From positions 24,843,411-24,907,410 of the forward strand of contig NC_067203.1 in NCBI RefSeq assembly GCF_026262505.1: a DNA stretch of 64,000 nt. The letters run 5' to 3'. Origin of the DNA: Trichomonas vaginalis G3 (Eukaryota; Parabasalia; Trichomonadida; Trichomonadidae). Positions 19,533 to 29,812 of this stretch are shown in pieces. Each line of letters starts with the position of its first letter. The stretch's first letter is position 1. A model generated the notes under the pieces. It searched no databases, was not told the origin of the DNA, and was given only the letters and a program-made list of their open reading frames with translations. The position numbers and the translations under genes are program-made.

Positions 19533-21805
19533 GTATACCCTTACATTGCGTAGTTAGAAAGAGAATATGATATTGTCATGATTGCTAAAGTTTTAGGCTC
19601 CAGAAATGAATATACATCAAACTGAAACAATTGATAAATTGAATGAACTTTTGAGAGGTTCTCAAATAAAAAAAATTATCTAATTTTTTACAATATTACT
19701 ATTATTTTATCCACATATGTATATATAGTAATTTGAGAAAACTTTTAGGAAAAAATAAGTTTAATAAAAATCTGAATTTTACTTGTTGTGGGATTGTTAT
19801 TAATTGACACTCCAGACGTATTACTAATAGTTATGCGTATGCAATTAAAGTATTTCTGATGGACAAAATGTGAGATTTATATCAGATAATTCATTTCTAC
19901 TATTAAGTTATTCATTTATGAGTTTGCACTTATTCGCACTAAATAAATAACTATTAAAAATTGTTTTAATTAATTGACACCATATAATAGAGTGAATTTT
20001 GTTTGATCAAACAACAATAGATGATAGATATAAAGCCAAGAAACTTGCTATTAATATGCTCTACTTGCTATTTCAATGTAAGTATGATATTTTCTAAATG
20101 TTTCGTTCAGATAACTTAGATATATTAGTCAAAATTTGAAATTTTAATAGCACATATATTAAAAATAATTATTATTCATAAAAGATTAATGAAATAGTAA
20201 AAAAAATCAATCAAATTATAAAAATACAACATTTAGAAGAATTCTTATTATCCTTCAAAAAGTCAGTATTTCTGCTGTAATTTTCTACAACATTGTAGTT
20301 ATTGCACTTTGTCTATGGATTTGTATATATGTTATATATAAATTATATATCTAAACTGCCCATAAGTGCAATTTTTATATAAATTGTTTATTTCTTTAAC
20401 AATTTCATATGAAATATGCTTTTTTAAGCGTATCAAAGCTGTGTTCTTAATGTGCATGGATATATCAAGAAAAATGTCGAAAAAAAATGTGAATTCACAA
20501 ATTCACTGAATTTTCACCGTTTTTTGAATTTTGCTACAACACTAATATTAAATAATACTAAAATCTTCTGTCTTTGTAAAAGAATAAATTCTGACAAAAA
20601 GTGCTCGTTTAAATTTCATGATCATCTGTATGACTAAGTGGTAAAAAGTGTTTATGACCAAAAAAGGGTTACATGCTTAGTCTATTTTTCTGACAGGATA
20701 CTCTAGATTTACATGATCTCTATTTCATATCTCCGTTTTTAGATTCTTCGACAGATTTTATGATAGAAAACCAAGATTAACAAATTTCCGGCATATTAAT
20801 GAAGAAATCTGCAGCTACCCTCAATATTATTTCAATAATCAGTATCGTTTCTCTTACAATTTATTTTTTTCTCAATAATTTAACAAGAAATAACAATACA
20901 CACTTGGTTTTACGTATAAAAGCTAAGTGTCGAACTTAATCAACTTTACTTACTTAGCAAATGAATATTTTTGTGGTTGCGAGTTCTGAATGCTGAAGTT
21001 TTAGATTTCTCTATAAATGATATCATTGCACTTACAATGTTGTTCCAGCCTATCGCATAAATCATAGAAAATCCAAAAAAAAATAATATAAAGAAAATTC
21101 ATGTCATGAAGTTCAAAAAATACCGTGTAACATTAAAATTTGTTATGCATAATACATTTTAGCTATTATTGATTTTTTTTAATTTTCGAGAAATTGAATG
21201 GTGAGTCCGATAGAGAAATTTTTAAAAATCCTAGTGCCTCATAGAAGTAATTTCCCTCGTCTCCCATACTTCCAAATGTATGCATATGACATAAACTTTT
21301 ATGCATTACACAAGTGGCCAATAATATCTATAGAGTAAAAAATTAGAAATTTAATTTTTTTATATGATAGTTATATTTCAGATTTGCGAGCGTAACTTTT
21401 TTCTCCATGGCATACTTGTTTTAAGAGCAAATGATCAAAATCGTCCTTCAATTATTGAAGGAGCTGATATCTTTTGAAAATTGAATTGAAAGGGTATTCA
21501 ATTTTCAAATTTCCTCTCAATTTTGGAAACATATCAACTCTATGAATTAACAATTATGTGCCTTCACAGTTTATCAGTCATATAAGGTGCTTATAAAGAA
21601 AAAAGTTACGCTCGCAAAATATGTTTTTATATAGATTTCACATAAAATAATTATGTAATTTCTAAAAAGAATATTTTTGTTCTTGAATATTAAAGTGTAT
21701 TGTAGTTTAAAAAGTTTTAAATATGTTGCTAAAATTTCAGGTTTATAGCTCATGTCTAGCATGACTTCTTCGTATGCGCAAAAAATCTGACACGTAAGGG
21801 TATCC
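19533..21805. mobile_element. TTAA-flanked 2.27-kb non-autonomous DNA element, copy 1
   Basis: Terminal inverted repeats G(T/G)ATACCCTTAC and GTAAGGGTATCC are flanked by TTAA on both sides (19529-19532, 21806-21809). The element is nearly identical, in inverse orientation, to 58101-60370. It contains no ORF longer than about 62 codons. TTAA duplication is characteristic of piggyBac and Kolobok transposases. It sits 21 bp after the stop of gene B, in the spacer before short gene E. Confidence 0.85.
21383..21618. repeat. Internal inverted repeat (possible nested MITE) in the TTAA element
   Basis: TTTGCGAGCGTAACTTTTTT and its inverse bound a segment of about 235 bp that holds several smaller palindromes (around CAATTATTGAAGG and GAATTGAAAGGG). 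It is present in both copies of the TTAA element (also about 58287-58522), so it predates their spread. Confidence 0.6.
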
Positions 21806-21990
21806 TTAACATGTTTATTTTTTCACAAAATATTTAAATTTGTAAACAATTGTATTTTTAATCATAAATATTATTTTAATAATGAAAGATAAGTTCCTTT
21901 AAACATATTTTCTTATAAATATTCACTTACGACTTTTTAAACAAATAATGTGACTTTATACTCAATTTTTTCCCCATTCAACATTTTCAA

Positions 21991-22683
21991 ATGATGTTTC
22001 ATTGTATGTTATGCTTAGTAAGTTCAGAATTTATTGGCTATAAATCTAAGTACATTGATGGCAGAACAGATGTTCAATTCGGAAATACTACTGAAGGACA
22101 TAAAAAAGTTGTCATCTTTTATAATAATGAAGGTTTCAAAATGGTTACAGGAAGCTTTATACAGAAATCATGCAAAAGAATACTTTGGAAAAGATACAAC
22201 TGCAAACGCTCAACTAAATACGAATACGATGCAATCCCTAAGGTTTTAGAGAACAAGGATCATATTATCGCAAAGGCTGATAATAAAATGCTAAAGTGGA
22301 TGGAATTCAATGTTCCAGAGTCATGCCAAACTTTCGATTATTACATGATCAAAGGAAACTCTAAAGATTCATACATCTTTGATCCTTCAAAGTTAGAGAA
22401 AGGGAAGCGTCATTGTATGTTCTTTGGATCACAAACAAAGCACAACTTTGTTGTCTACAAGAGCAATGAATCATTTGGCAATCTCCTCGTTGAGAACATG
22501 AACATTCCAAACACTGCTACAAAAGTTACAGAAGAAACGTATACAATTAATGGTTGGAATAATCTTTATCTTTATTATGAACCAGATGAGAAAGATAACA
22601 AACCAATTGTTGGTGTTAAGAAGTTCACAACTCATGATGATTATGATTTCTGGAGTTCTAAGCAAAACACTATTGAAATTTAA
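21991..22683 (+). CDS. Short surface-module protein E (single cysteine-pair module)
   Basis: The product is 230 aa. A hydrophobic N-terminus (MMFHCMLCLVSS) could act as a short signal peptide. The body is homologous to the first about 200 residues of the long genes: YKSKYIDGRT, VIFYNNEGFKMVTGS, a Cys/basic stretch (SCKRILWKRYNCKR), then PESCQTFDYY followed 30 residues on by KGKRHCMFFGS. There is no membrane segment, so it could be a secreted or ER-retained single-module relative of the long receptors. It is the only undamaged copy of the short gene in the window. The promoter block (22 kb) is shared with D. Its function is unknown. Confidence 0.75.
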   Translation: MMFHCMLCLVSSEFIGYKSKYIDGRTDVQFGNTTEGHKKVVIFYNNEGFKMVTGSFIQKSCKRILWKRYNCKRSTKYEYDAIPKVLENKDHIIAKADNKMLKWMEFNVPESCQTFDYYMIKGNSKDSYIFDPSKLEKGKRHCMFFGSQTKHNFVVYKSNESFGNLLVENMNIPNTATKVTEETYTINGWNNLYLYYEPDEKDNKPIVGVKKFTTHDDYDFWSSKQNTIEI

Positions 22684-23153
22684 TTTTAGGCAAATTTTTA
22701 ATCGTTGGTTTAGTTGGATGGTTTACAATATGAATTTTGACAAATTAAATAATTGAGAAAATTTTCATATGAATTTTACTTACAAACAAAGTATAGGTAT
22801 ATTAGAATCATCAACAATAACAACAAGCGTCAATGATTTTGAAGCAGTAACTCTAAAAATGTATGTTCAGAATTGAAAAAAGTGTTCCCCCCTATATTTT
22901 CTTTTTTTTCGAGTCGCACTCTTTTTTGCCTAATTAGCCAATTAATATTCTAATTGGTGTGAGTTATATACATAAGTGAAACAAAATTCCAGTTTTGATT
23001 TTGTAATTAAGAATAGAATCACGACTTCGCCTCAATTTACAAATTAAAAATTTTACCAATAAATATTTATGTTGATGTTGATATGCTAGCTGATTGATTC
23101 TTTTTTTTTATATTTTTGAATTAAAAATCCAGACAATAAGAAAATTTTTTTAA
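22684..23153. other. Upstream region of long gene C
   Basis: This spacer contains the shared block at about 22940-23060 (GGTGTGAGTTATATACAT, CACGACTTCGCCTCAA). No coding signal is seen. Confidence 0.4.
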
Positions 23154-23291
23154 ATGCTCTCTTTCCTCCTGACAATTGCTTTTTATCCTGAGTTTTCTAG
23201 ATGGGTACAAGGGCATACCTGAATTGGTTTTGATGGTGCGTCAAGTGACCATCATAATGCTGTCATATTTTATAATCTCGACGGATTTAAT
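23154..23291 (+). pseudogene. Original N-terminus of gene C, closed by an in-frame TGA
   Basis: The homologous ATG at 23154 starts MLSFLLTIAFYPEFSRWVQG. Codon 23 (23220-23222) is TGA where B has AGA and A has GGA. The frame then continues, without shift, into the 2010-codon ORF. The N-terminal hydrophobic segment is thus separated from the ectodomain by one nonsense codon. Confidence 0.75.
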
Positions 23292-26200
23292 ATGGTAACA
23301 GGGAGTGAAAGAATCAAAAGCTGCAAGAAAATTTTCTGGAAAAAATATAATTGCAAGCACTATACTGAATATTACTACGGTGCTATTCCAAAGATACTCG
23401 TTAATCAAGGAAGTATTACTGCTAATTCTGGTGGAGGCGTGTTAAGATGGATGGTTGCACAGGTTCCAAACAACTGTGATTCTTACGATTATATTCAGAT
23501 AAATGGAAATTCCGAAAGTTCATATATTTTTGATCCATTGAGAGTTGAAAGCAATAAACGTCATTGTATGTTCTTTGGTTCTAATTCTAACCATAGCTTC
23601 ACATTATACAAGAGCAAGTTATCACCTGGAAAGTTATTTGTCGAAAACCTTAATATTCCGAATTCAACAGTCGAAGTTACAGAGAATAATATGACAATTG
23701 ATGACTGGAACAATATTTTCCTTTTCTATGAGAAGAATGAATCCGATACACACTCCGTTGTCGGTGTTCAAAGTTTCAACAAGACAAGCAACGAGACAGT
23801 CTACAGTAACTTCTGGAGAACATCAGAAAGAGTTATCGAAGTCAAAAAGATCCCATTCGAATATAACGCTAAGTTTGGTTACAACTCAATAGAACTTGAT
23901 AACGAGACATTCACATACATCCTGTTCCCAGATGGAAACCAAGTATTTGCAACCTTCATCAACACTCAAGATATCTTCTTTGACAATGGTCAGAAACTGA
24001 ATGAAGTCCTCACAATCAACAACAATACATACATTGGCTTGAAACCGAAGAATCCGGTTCAACTCGAGTTTTATGTTACAGAAACAAACAACGAGTGTGA
24101 GACGGTTGATGCGATGATCAATGGTGCAGACAAACAAGCGGTTTTCGATTCTTCAAACCTCGGAATCAACAGGAAACATTGTCTCATTCTAGCATCGAAA
24201 TACGATATGGACTACACATTATACTACAGTTCAGACATGAATCGAAATAATGTTGTCTACATCAGAGATATAAATCAAAATTCAATAGAACACAATCTTC
24301 ATGAACACAGAATACATAATATTTCGAAAACAAATTTTTCATTGGTTGTTCTAAACAATATCGACAACACAGGCAAGTTCGGCATCTATACTTGCAAATT
24401 TTCATCATCTTCAGTTTCAACAGAAGGACTGATGACAGGATTGTTCTTCGGTAACATCGAACACTCAATTTCACCTAATATCCAAATGAAGAATCTCTAC
24501 ATTGCAAACTTTGATAAACACACTTTGAACATTTCTAACACTGAAGATACAATCATTGACTTCCACAGTAAGGAAGGATTCAAATCTACAATCATCATAT
24601 TCAACAAACAATACTTTATCGGTCAAAACGAAGTTTATGATATTCAACGACCATTGTTTGTTCGATCTTCATCAGGATATCACATCTTGTATTTCAAATT
24701 GATCCTCGTTGAATATGGTTGCAAGAATTCATACATCATCAATGGTAATGGTACATCATATTTTGTCAATCTCCAACAGACAGATGGTTTAATTTGCATG
24801 CACTTCGTTTCATATTCTGATTCTCGTATCACTGTTTTCGATCCAGAAGATGTTGATTTGATCAGATACGGAAACAACTACATGATCGATAATTCATATT
24901 CGATTGAACGAGGTGTCACACTTCGAATCAACAACACTCAACGAATCAACTCAATTGCAGGTGTTGCAAGCATTGAAGCGATAGAATCGCATCCAGAAAA
25001 ATTTTCAAAAGGAATCTTCAACAAACAATTTGAAATCTCAACATATCCAAAAACAACAATACATGAATCAAGAGAAGGCTTTAACGAAATTGATATTCAG
25101 AAAGATGAACTTGTTATTCTATCATCAAACTGTGAATATTATCAAAACATGATTCTTTATCTCAAATCAACGAATTCACTTCGAGAAATTAACATCAATT
25201 TAGAACAAAAGTTAAGAAACAGAAAATCAGTTTACATTCAAACAAGCGATGCATATTGTACAATTATCTATTACTTTTCAAAATTTGACAATGATTGCTA
25301 CTCATTCAATATGGTGAATGACAAAATTAATCAACAATACTTCATGATTGCAGAACCAAACAAAAGACACTGCATAGCAATGATTTCGACAAACGAAACG
25401 GATATGATATTTTACACAGAAGATCAAGTTACAAAAGTTGATACAATCAGAGAATATGAAAAACAGACATTTAAATACATTGATTTCATATCAAATAATG
25501 AGACATATATCATGGTCAAAGAGACAACTATCATTGGAAACGAATATATATCAAACCAAGATAATATATACTCAGAAGGTAAACGACTTCATGAAATCAA
25601 TGGAAATTATTATATTGCACATCCAGGATATAACAATGTCTCTTTGTCTAAGACGAGTATTATCTATCCAAAAGAAAACGGTTTCAAAGTTTTTGTTGCA
25701 TTTGACACAGAGTCAGATGTTCATTTCATCAAGAGCAACAAGACTGGTATTATTTCAGAATTGGATGAAACTCTCGATGTCGAAACACAAGATTCATCAA
25801 TCAAATTCTATCTTTTAGTTCTTCCTGATGGTGATTATTCATATGATTTCAGTTTCAAACCTAAATACAGTCAAGTTTACTGGAACACATCAACAGTTGA
25901 GTCAAATAAGAAACACATCTTAGTTTTGTTTGGAGATCTCAATTATAATGATAAACAAGTTATCCGAACTCCAGAATTTCCTCAAGATGAAACATTTAAT
26001 GTATATGAATCATACATATTCGGTTTCAACAAAACAGAGATAAGTAATACAATGAAAACATTGAGAACAGATTGTCTTATAATTGAATATATTTCATCAT
26101 CAACAAAGAGATCTGGTATTGTTGGTATATATGATATTGGTTTCATCTCACCAAATTATAGATCTTATGACAAAATTTTATCACATGATGAAAATCATAA

Positions 26201-29200
26201 ATTTGATGGATTCATCGATCCAGTCAAAGTATCATTATTCACAGATTTGATATATGGTCCTAATTCATACATAGATTCACAATTTAAGACACTTGTGATC
26301 ACATATGAACGTGATGATAATTTCAATCATTTCCTTTACTTCAATGATGAAAAGAATCTCATGAAATGTGATCATTCTCCAATTTCGAAAATGATTCATT
26401 CGGATAAAACATTTGTCATCAAATCAGTTTCAGATTATTACAGTGATACAATCTATCATCTTAAAATGGACAAAGACTGTGACACAATTGATTTACTTTT
26501 CAATCAATACGGTAATCATTTCACAGTTGATCCTCTCCACTACAAACCGAATAAGAAGTATTGCATTGCAACATTAACAAACGAGAAAACAGAAATCACG
26601 TTAAAGAAGTACGATTATTCAGATTCAAGTTACAGCATGTTTTTCTCAGATACATTCAACATGGAAGAATCGTTTGAAATCAGTGAAACAAAATATAAAT
26701 ACAAATTATATTCAATGATAAAGATAATTACAAAGAATGATTGTATTTTCCCATATTGTGGAATTATATTTGCAAGAAAATCCGGTTCAACAAAATCAAA
26801 AATACTTCATGTTCGTGGTTTCAATCATTTATTCAAAGGAAAATCTCTTGTTAGACAGTTTTTTGTTGCACAATTAGGACACAATTCATTTAGTCCTCAA
26901 AATTTTCAAGTCACCACAATCAAATTTCCAAAATCAGATAAATTCAACACATTTGTTGTTTTCCATTCAAGACAATACATAAATGAATCATCAAAAAGAG
27001 CAATTTCAAGTTCTATCATGAATCCAGATTTCATATCAGTTTTTAGTGGTAAATACAACATTGAGTTCACAGTTTATCAATTAGCTAAAGATTGTAATAT
27101 TAAATACAATGTGAATTATTTTCATGATTTATTTTTCACTAACGCTTATACAAAAGAAAATAGTAAGTATTGTGTCATCCATTTAGGAACAGGTGAAATG
27201 ACAACAGTTTTATTTAAAGACACAAAAACTTCTGATTTGAATAAATTTTCATATTATGATTCATTTTCTATGGAATCAACTCCAGTTATTATCAAAGATG
27301 AATTCACAACACTCAAATACAAGAAATCATTCATTATTGAATACAAAGTTGGCGAAAGCAATCCATATGGCTATGTTGGTATTTCACACTCAACTCCATT
27401 ATATTTTTATGATAAATTTGACTATCCAGATGATATTGATACAATTACCGACGAAACAGGATCAAATACTGATGATGATCCTGATACAAATAAAGATGAT
27501 GATGATAATGATGCCGACAATGATGAAATCGACACAAATAATGATGAAACTGATACAAATAATGATGAAATCGACCCAAACCCAGATGGCTCAGGCACAG
27601 ATTCTCATGATGGAACTAATACAAATTCAAACGAAACATATACTGATAATTATACCAATACAAATCCAGGAGGAACTAGCACAAATACAAGTCAAACAAA
27701 CACAAACACTGATGATAAAACGAATACAAATCCAGGAGGAATAAGCACAAATACAAATGAAACAAACACTGATGATAAAACCAATACAAATACAGGTGGT
27801 ACAGGTTCAAAGTCCCAGGAAACTGAGACAAATGTTAAAACAAGGGATTATGATGTTATAATTTCAGCGAAATTTGGAAGAAATAAAGCAAGAGTTTCCA
27901 AATATGAAGTAACAACAGTTATTACTCCAGTCTCATCTGGTAAAAATGGATTTGTAGCTTTCTTAAACCATAATAAATTCAGTTTTCCAGGAATGAGTGA
28001 TATCAGGGTGATTATTATGCCAACAGGATCTTTCAAAGTTAAAGGAATTCATAGCAATGGAATTCTCGAATTCGTTATCTTTGCTCTTGAAAAAGAGGAT
28101 TCAACATTAGATTTCATCATCAACCAAGACAAGAAACAGTATCTTATTGATGTTGGATACAAATATTTCATCTCAAATCACTTAGTTGTTTTCATTGGAT
28201 CAGAAGATTGTGATGTAATATCATATCTTTCATTTCCAATATCTAATAATGACAAATTCAAAATTGATATCTATTTTTCATACACAATGGACGATAAACT
28301 AGACGTAATTAGAGAGACAAAATTATTACATAACGTCACATTTGCAGTTTTTAGAATTGTTTCTAATGATATTTATAAGAACTCATTCATAGGAATATCA
28401 TCTATAATTGCACAAAAACAAATTGATAAGTCTCATGTAAGCGGTAATTTCCATGTTTCTGCATTTCAACATTTTTTCACAAGTTCAACATCAGTTTCAC
28501 CGCATGTTTCATTACGACCAGAAATATTTCATCCAAGAATTTCGATAGTGAATGATATGAGCACTGTCAAGATCAGTCCAAATTCACTAGTTATATTTGA
28601 TCCATCAATCGGAGAAGATTATTCCATTGCAGCGTTATCTAATAAAGTCAAGATCAATTTGACAGAGATGAAGAAACATGCAATTGTGACAAAGAAAGAA
28701 ACGGAGATCAGTGTCAAAATCATCAAGAAAGACACAATCAGCAGGATTCCTATGAACATATACAAACTCGACTATCTTCAAGATAAATGCAATGAAATGA
28801 TTATCTCCGGTGGATCAGAAGATATCACTTTGTGCAGCAAATACAGAAGTAGAACCATGAGATGCAAGTATGTGATCTCTAAAGATAACAAAACATGCAT
28901 CTTCAAATCATTCAATTCTTTGTATTCTAGATCAGAAATTAAATCTAATAAAATCAACATCGTTGAAACGTTCACACCAGATGGAACACCAATCAAGCAA
29001 TCAATGGAAGATTCAAATCTTTCAATCAATTCATTTTTTGTCTCTGTCATCAATCCACCAGAAGACATCGACGAACAAGATTTCATTTTGACTGTAAATA
29101 CTAAAAACCAAAACAACGAAATCGAACTTCCATACAGCATTCAGAACGATGAAATCTATGAATTCGAAGGTAAATACATGGCAGGAGCTATTTCCGGCTG

Positions 29201-29324
29201 GACAATCTTCGCAATATTCCTTATTGTTGTTGGTGTTGCCATTTATTCTATTTATACACAGACAAAAGCAGCTAAAGTTTCTGCTGAAGAATGCAGCGAA
29301 TCAAATAATTCACCAGAATGCTAA
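23292..29324 (+). CDS. Giant one-pass surface protein C (2010 aa; modular cysteine-pair ectodomain)
   Basis: This is the longest ORF in the window. Six modules carry a Cys pair 25-30 residues apart with a basic-Cys signature: C62 with C92 (NKRHC), then NECETVDA with RKHC, YGCKNSY with GLIC, NDCYSF with KRHC, KDCDTI with KKYC, and KDCNIKY with SKYC. They are followed by a hydrophilic Asp/Asn/Thr linker of about 140 residues, a conserved juxtamembrane block, one membrane segment (SGWTIFAIFLIVVGVAIY) and a tail ending SNNSPEC. N-glycosylation sequons are abundant. It is probably an extracellular adhesin or receptor-like protein; the ligand is unknown. The ATG at 23292 (MVTGSERIK) leaves no signal peptide, because the natural start is upstream behind a TGA. 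Expression is therefore doubtful. Confidence 0.7.
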   Translation: MVTGSERIKSCKKIFWKKYNCKHYTEYYYGAIPKILVNQGSITANSGGGVLRWMVAQVPNNCDSYDYIQINGNSESSYIFDPLRVESNKRHCMFFGSNSNHSFTLYKSKLSPGKLFVENLNIPNSTVEVTENNMTIDDWNNIFLFYEKNESDTHSVVGVQSFNKTSNETVYSNFWRTSERVIEVKKIPFEYNAKFGYNSIELDNETFTYILFPDGNQVFATFINTQDIFFDNGQKLNEVLTINNNTYIGLKPKNPVQLEFYVTETNNECETVDAMINGADKQAVFDSSNLGINRKHCLILASKYDMDYTLYYSSDMNRNNVVYIRDINQNSIEHNLHEHRIHNISKTNFSLVVLNNIDNTGKFGIYTCKFSSSSVSTEGLMTGLFFGNIEHSISPNIQMKNLYIANFDKHTLNISNTEDTIIDFHSKEGFKSTIIIFNKQYFIGQNEVYDIQRPLFVRSSSGYHILYFKLILVEYGCKNSYIINGNGTSYFVNLQQTDGLICMHFVSYSDSRITVFDPEDVDLIRYGNNYMIDNSYSIERGVTLRINNTQRINSIAGVASIEAIESHPEKFSKGIFNKQFEISTYPKTTIHESREGFNEIDIQKDELVILSSNCEYYQNMILYLKSTNSLREININLEQKLRNRKSVYIQTSDAYCTIIYYFSKFDNDCYSFNMVNDKINQQYFMIAEPNKRHCIAMISTNETDMIFYTEDQVTKVDTIREYEKQTFKYIDFISNNETYIMVKETTIIGNEYISNQDNIYSEGKRLHEINGNYYIAHPGYNNVSLSKTSIIYPKENGFKVFVAFDTESDVHFIKSNKTGIISELDETLDVETQDSSIKFYLLVLPDGDYSYDFSFKPKYSQVYWNTSTVESNKKHILVLFGDLNYNDKQVIRTPEFPQDETFNVYESYIFGFNKTEISNTMKTLRTDCLIIEYISSSTKRSGIVGIYDIGFISPNYRSYDKILSHDENHKFDGFIDPVKVSLFTDLIYGPNSYIDSQFKTLVITYERDDNFNHFLYFNDEKNLMKCDHSPISKMIHSDKTFVIKSVSDYYSDTIYHLKMDKDCDTIDLLFNQYGNHFTVDPLHYKPNKKYCIATLTNEKTEITLKKYDYSDSSYSMFFSDTFNMEESFEISETKYKYKLYSMIKIITKNDCIFPYCGIIFARKSGSTKSKILHVRGFNHLFKGKSLVRQFFVAQLGHNSFSPQNFQVTTIKFPKSDKFNTFVVFHSRQYINESSKRAISSSIMNPDFISVFSGKYNIEFTVYQLAKDCNIKYNVNYFHDLFFTNAYTKENSKYCVIHLGTGEMTTVLFKDTKTSDLNKFSYYDSFSMESTPVIIKDEFTTLKYKKSFIIEYKVGESNPYGYVGISHSTPLYFYDKFDYPDDIDTITDETGSNTDDDPDTNKDDDDNDADNDEIDTNNDETDTNNDEIDPNPDGSGTDSHDGTNTNSNETYTDNYTNTNPGGTSTNTSQTNTNTDDKTNTNPGGISTNTNETNTDDKTNTNTGGTGSKSQETETNVKTRDYDVIISAKFGRNKARVSKYEVTTVITPVSSGKNGFVAFLNHNKFSFPGMSDIRVIIMPTGSFKVKGIHSNGILEFVIFALEKEDSTLDFIINQDKKQYLIDVGYKYFISNHLVVFIGSEDCDVISYLSFPISNNDKFKIDIYFSYTMDDKLDVIRETKLLHNVTFAVFRIVSNDIYKNSFIGISSIIAQKQIDKSHVSGNFHVSAFQHFFTSSTSVSPHVSLRPEIFHPRISIVNDMSTVKISPNSLVIFDPSIGEDYSIAALSNKVKINLTEMKKHAIVTKKETEISVKIIKKDTISRIPMNIYKLDYLQDKCNEMIISGGSEDITLCSKYRSRTMRCKYVISKDNKTCIFKSFNSLYSRSEIKSNKINIVETFTPDGTPIKQSMEDSNLSINSFFVSVINPPEDIDEQDFILTVNTKNQNNEIELPYSIQNDEIYEFEGKYMAGAISGWTIFAIFLIVVGVAIYSIYTQTKAAKVSAEECSESNNSPEC
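27430..27845 (+). repeat. Expanded Asp/Asn/Thr-rich linker repeat of gene C
   Basis: These are degenerate repeats of codons for TNxDE, TNTNPGG and TNTDDKTNTN. They are homologous in position to the 21-bp repeat of gene A but about three times longer and more acidic. Confidence 0.75.
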
Positions 29325-29812
29325 GAAGCTCCAGACCTGTGATTATTTTTCTTTGTTATTAAACATGTATATTATTTATTTAGTTAAATCTGCAATCAAT
29401 TAGATGTTAATCATGATTATGATCAAAAGCAAATATATGGTTATGGAAATATATATGGCTATATGAAAATGTAAGTTATATGCATTATTGTCATGCTTTT
29501 AATTATTTTTTTCACTTATAAAACTTACTAAAATATATTTAAAAACAAGCTTTTCCAAATCATAGTATCATAAATGATCTTAAGTATCAATAAATCGAGA
29601 TTATATGCAGTAAACTAATACAGTATCAATTAAGGGTACACTAATTCAGATACCTATCGCCAATCGCCTTTGAAATTCAACTTTGAAGACCATGACATAT
29701 ATGCCGAAGCTTAATTGCATAATTAAAAACAAAACTAAAACTCAAAAAAAAACTTTTTTATTAATATTTTTTTTAATGGAAATATATCATACATTATAGT
29801 AAGATTTGAATT
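29325..29812. other. Convergent 3' spacer
   Basis: This is an AT-rich spacer between gene C and TFIIB. No feature is seen in it. Confidence 0.5.
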
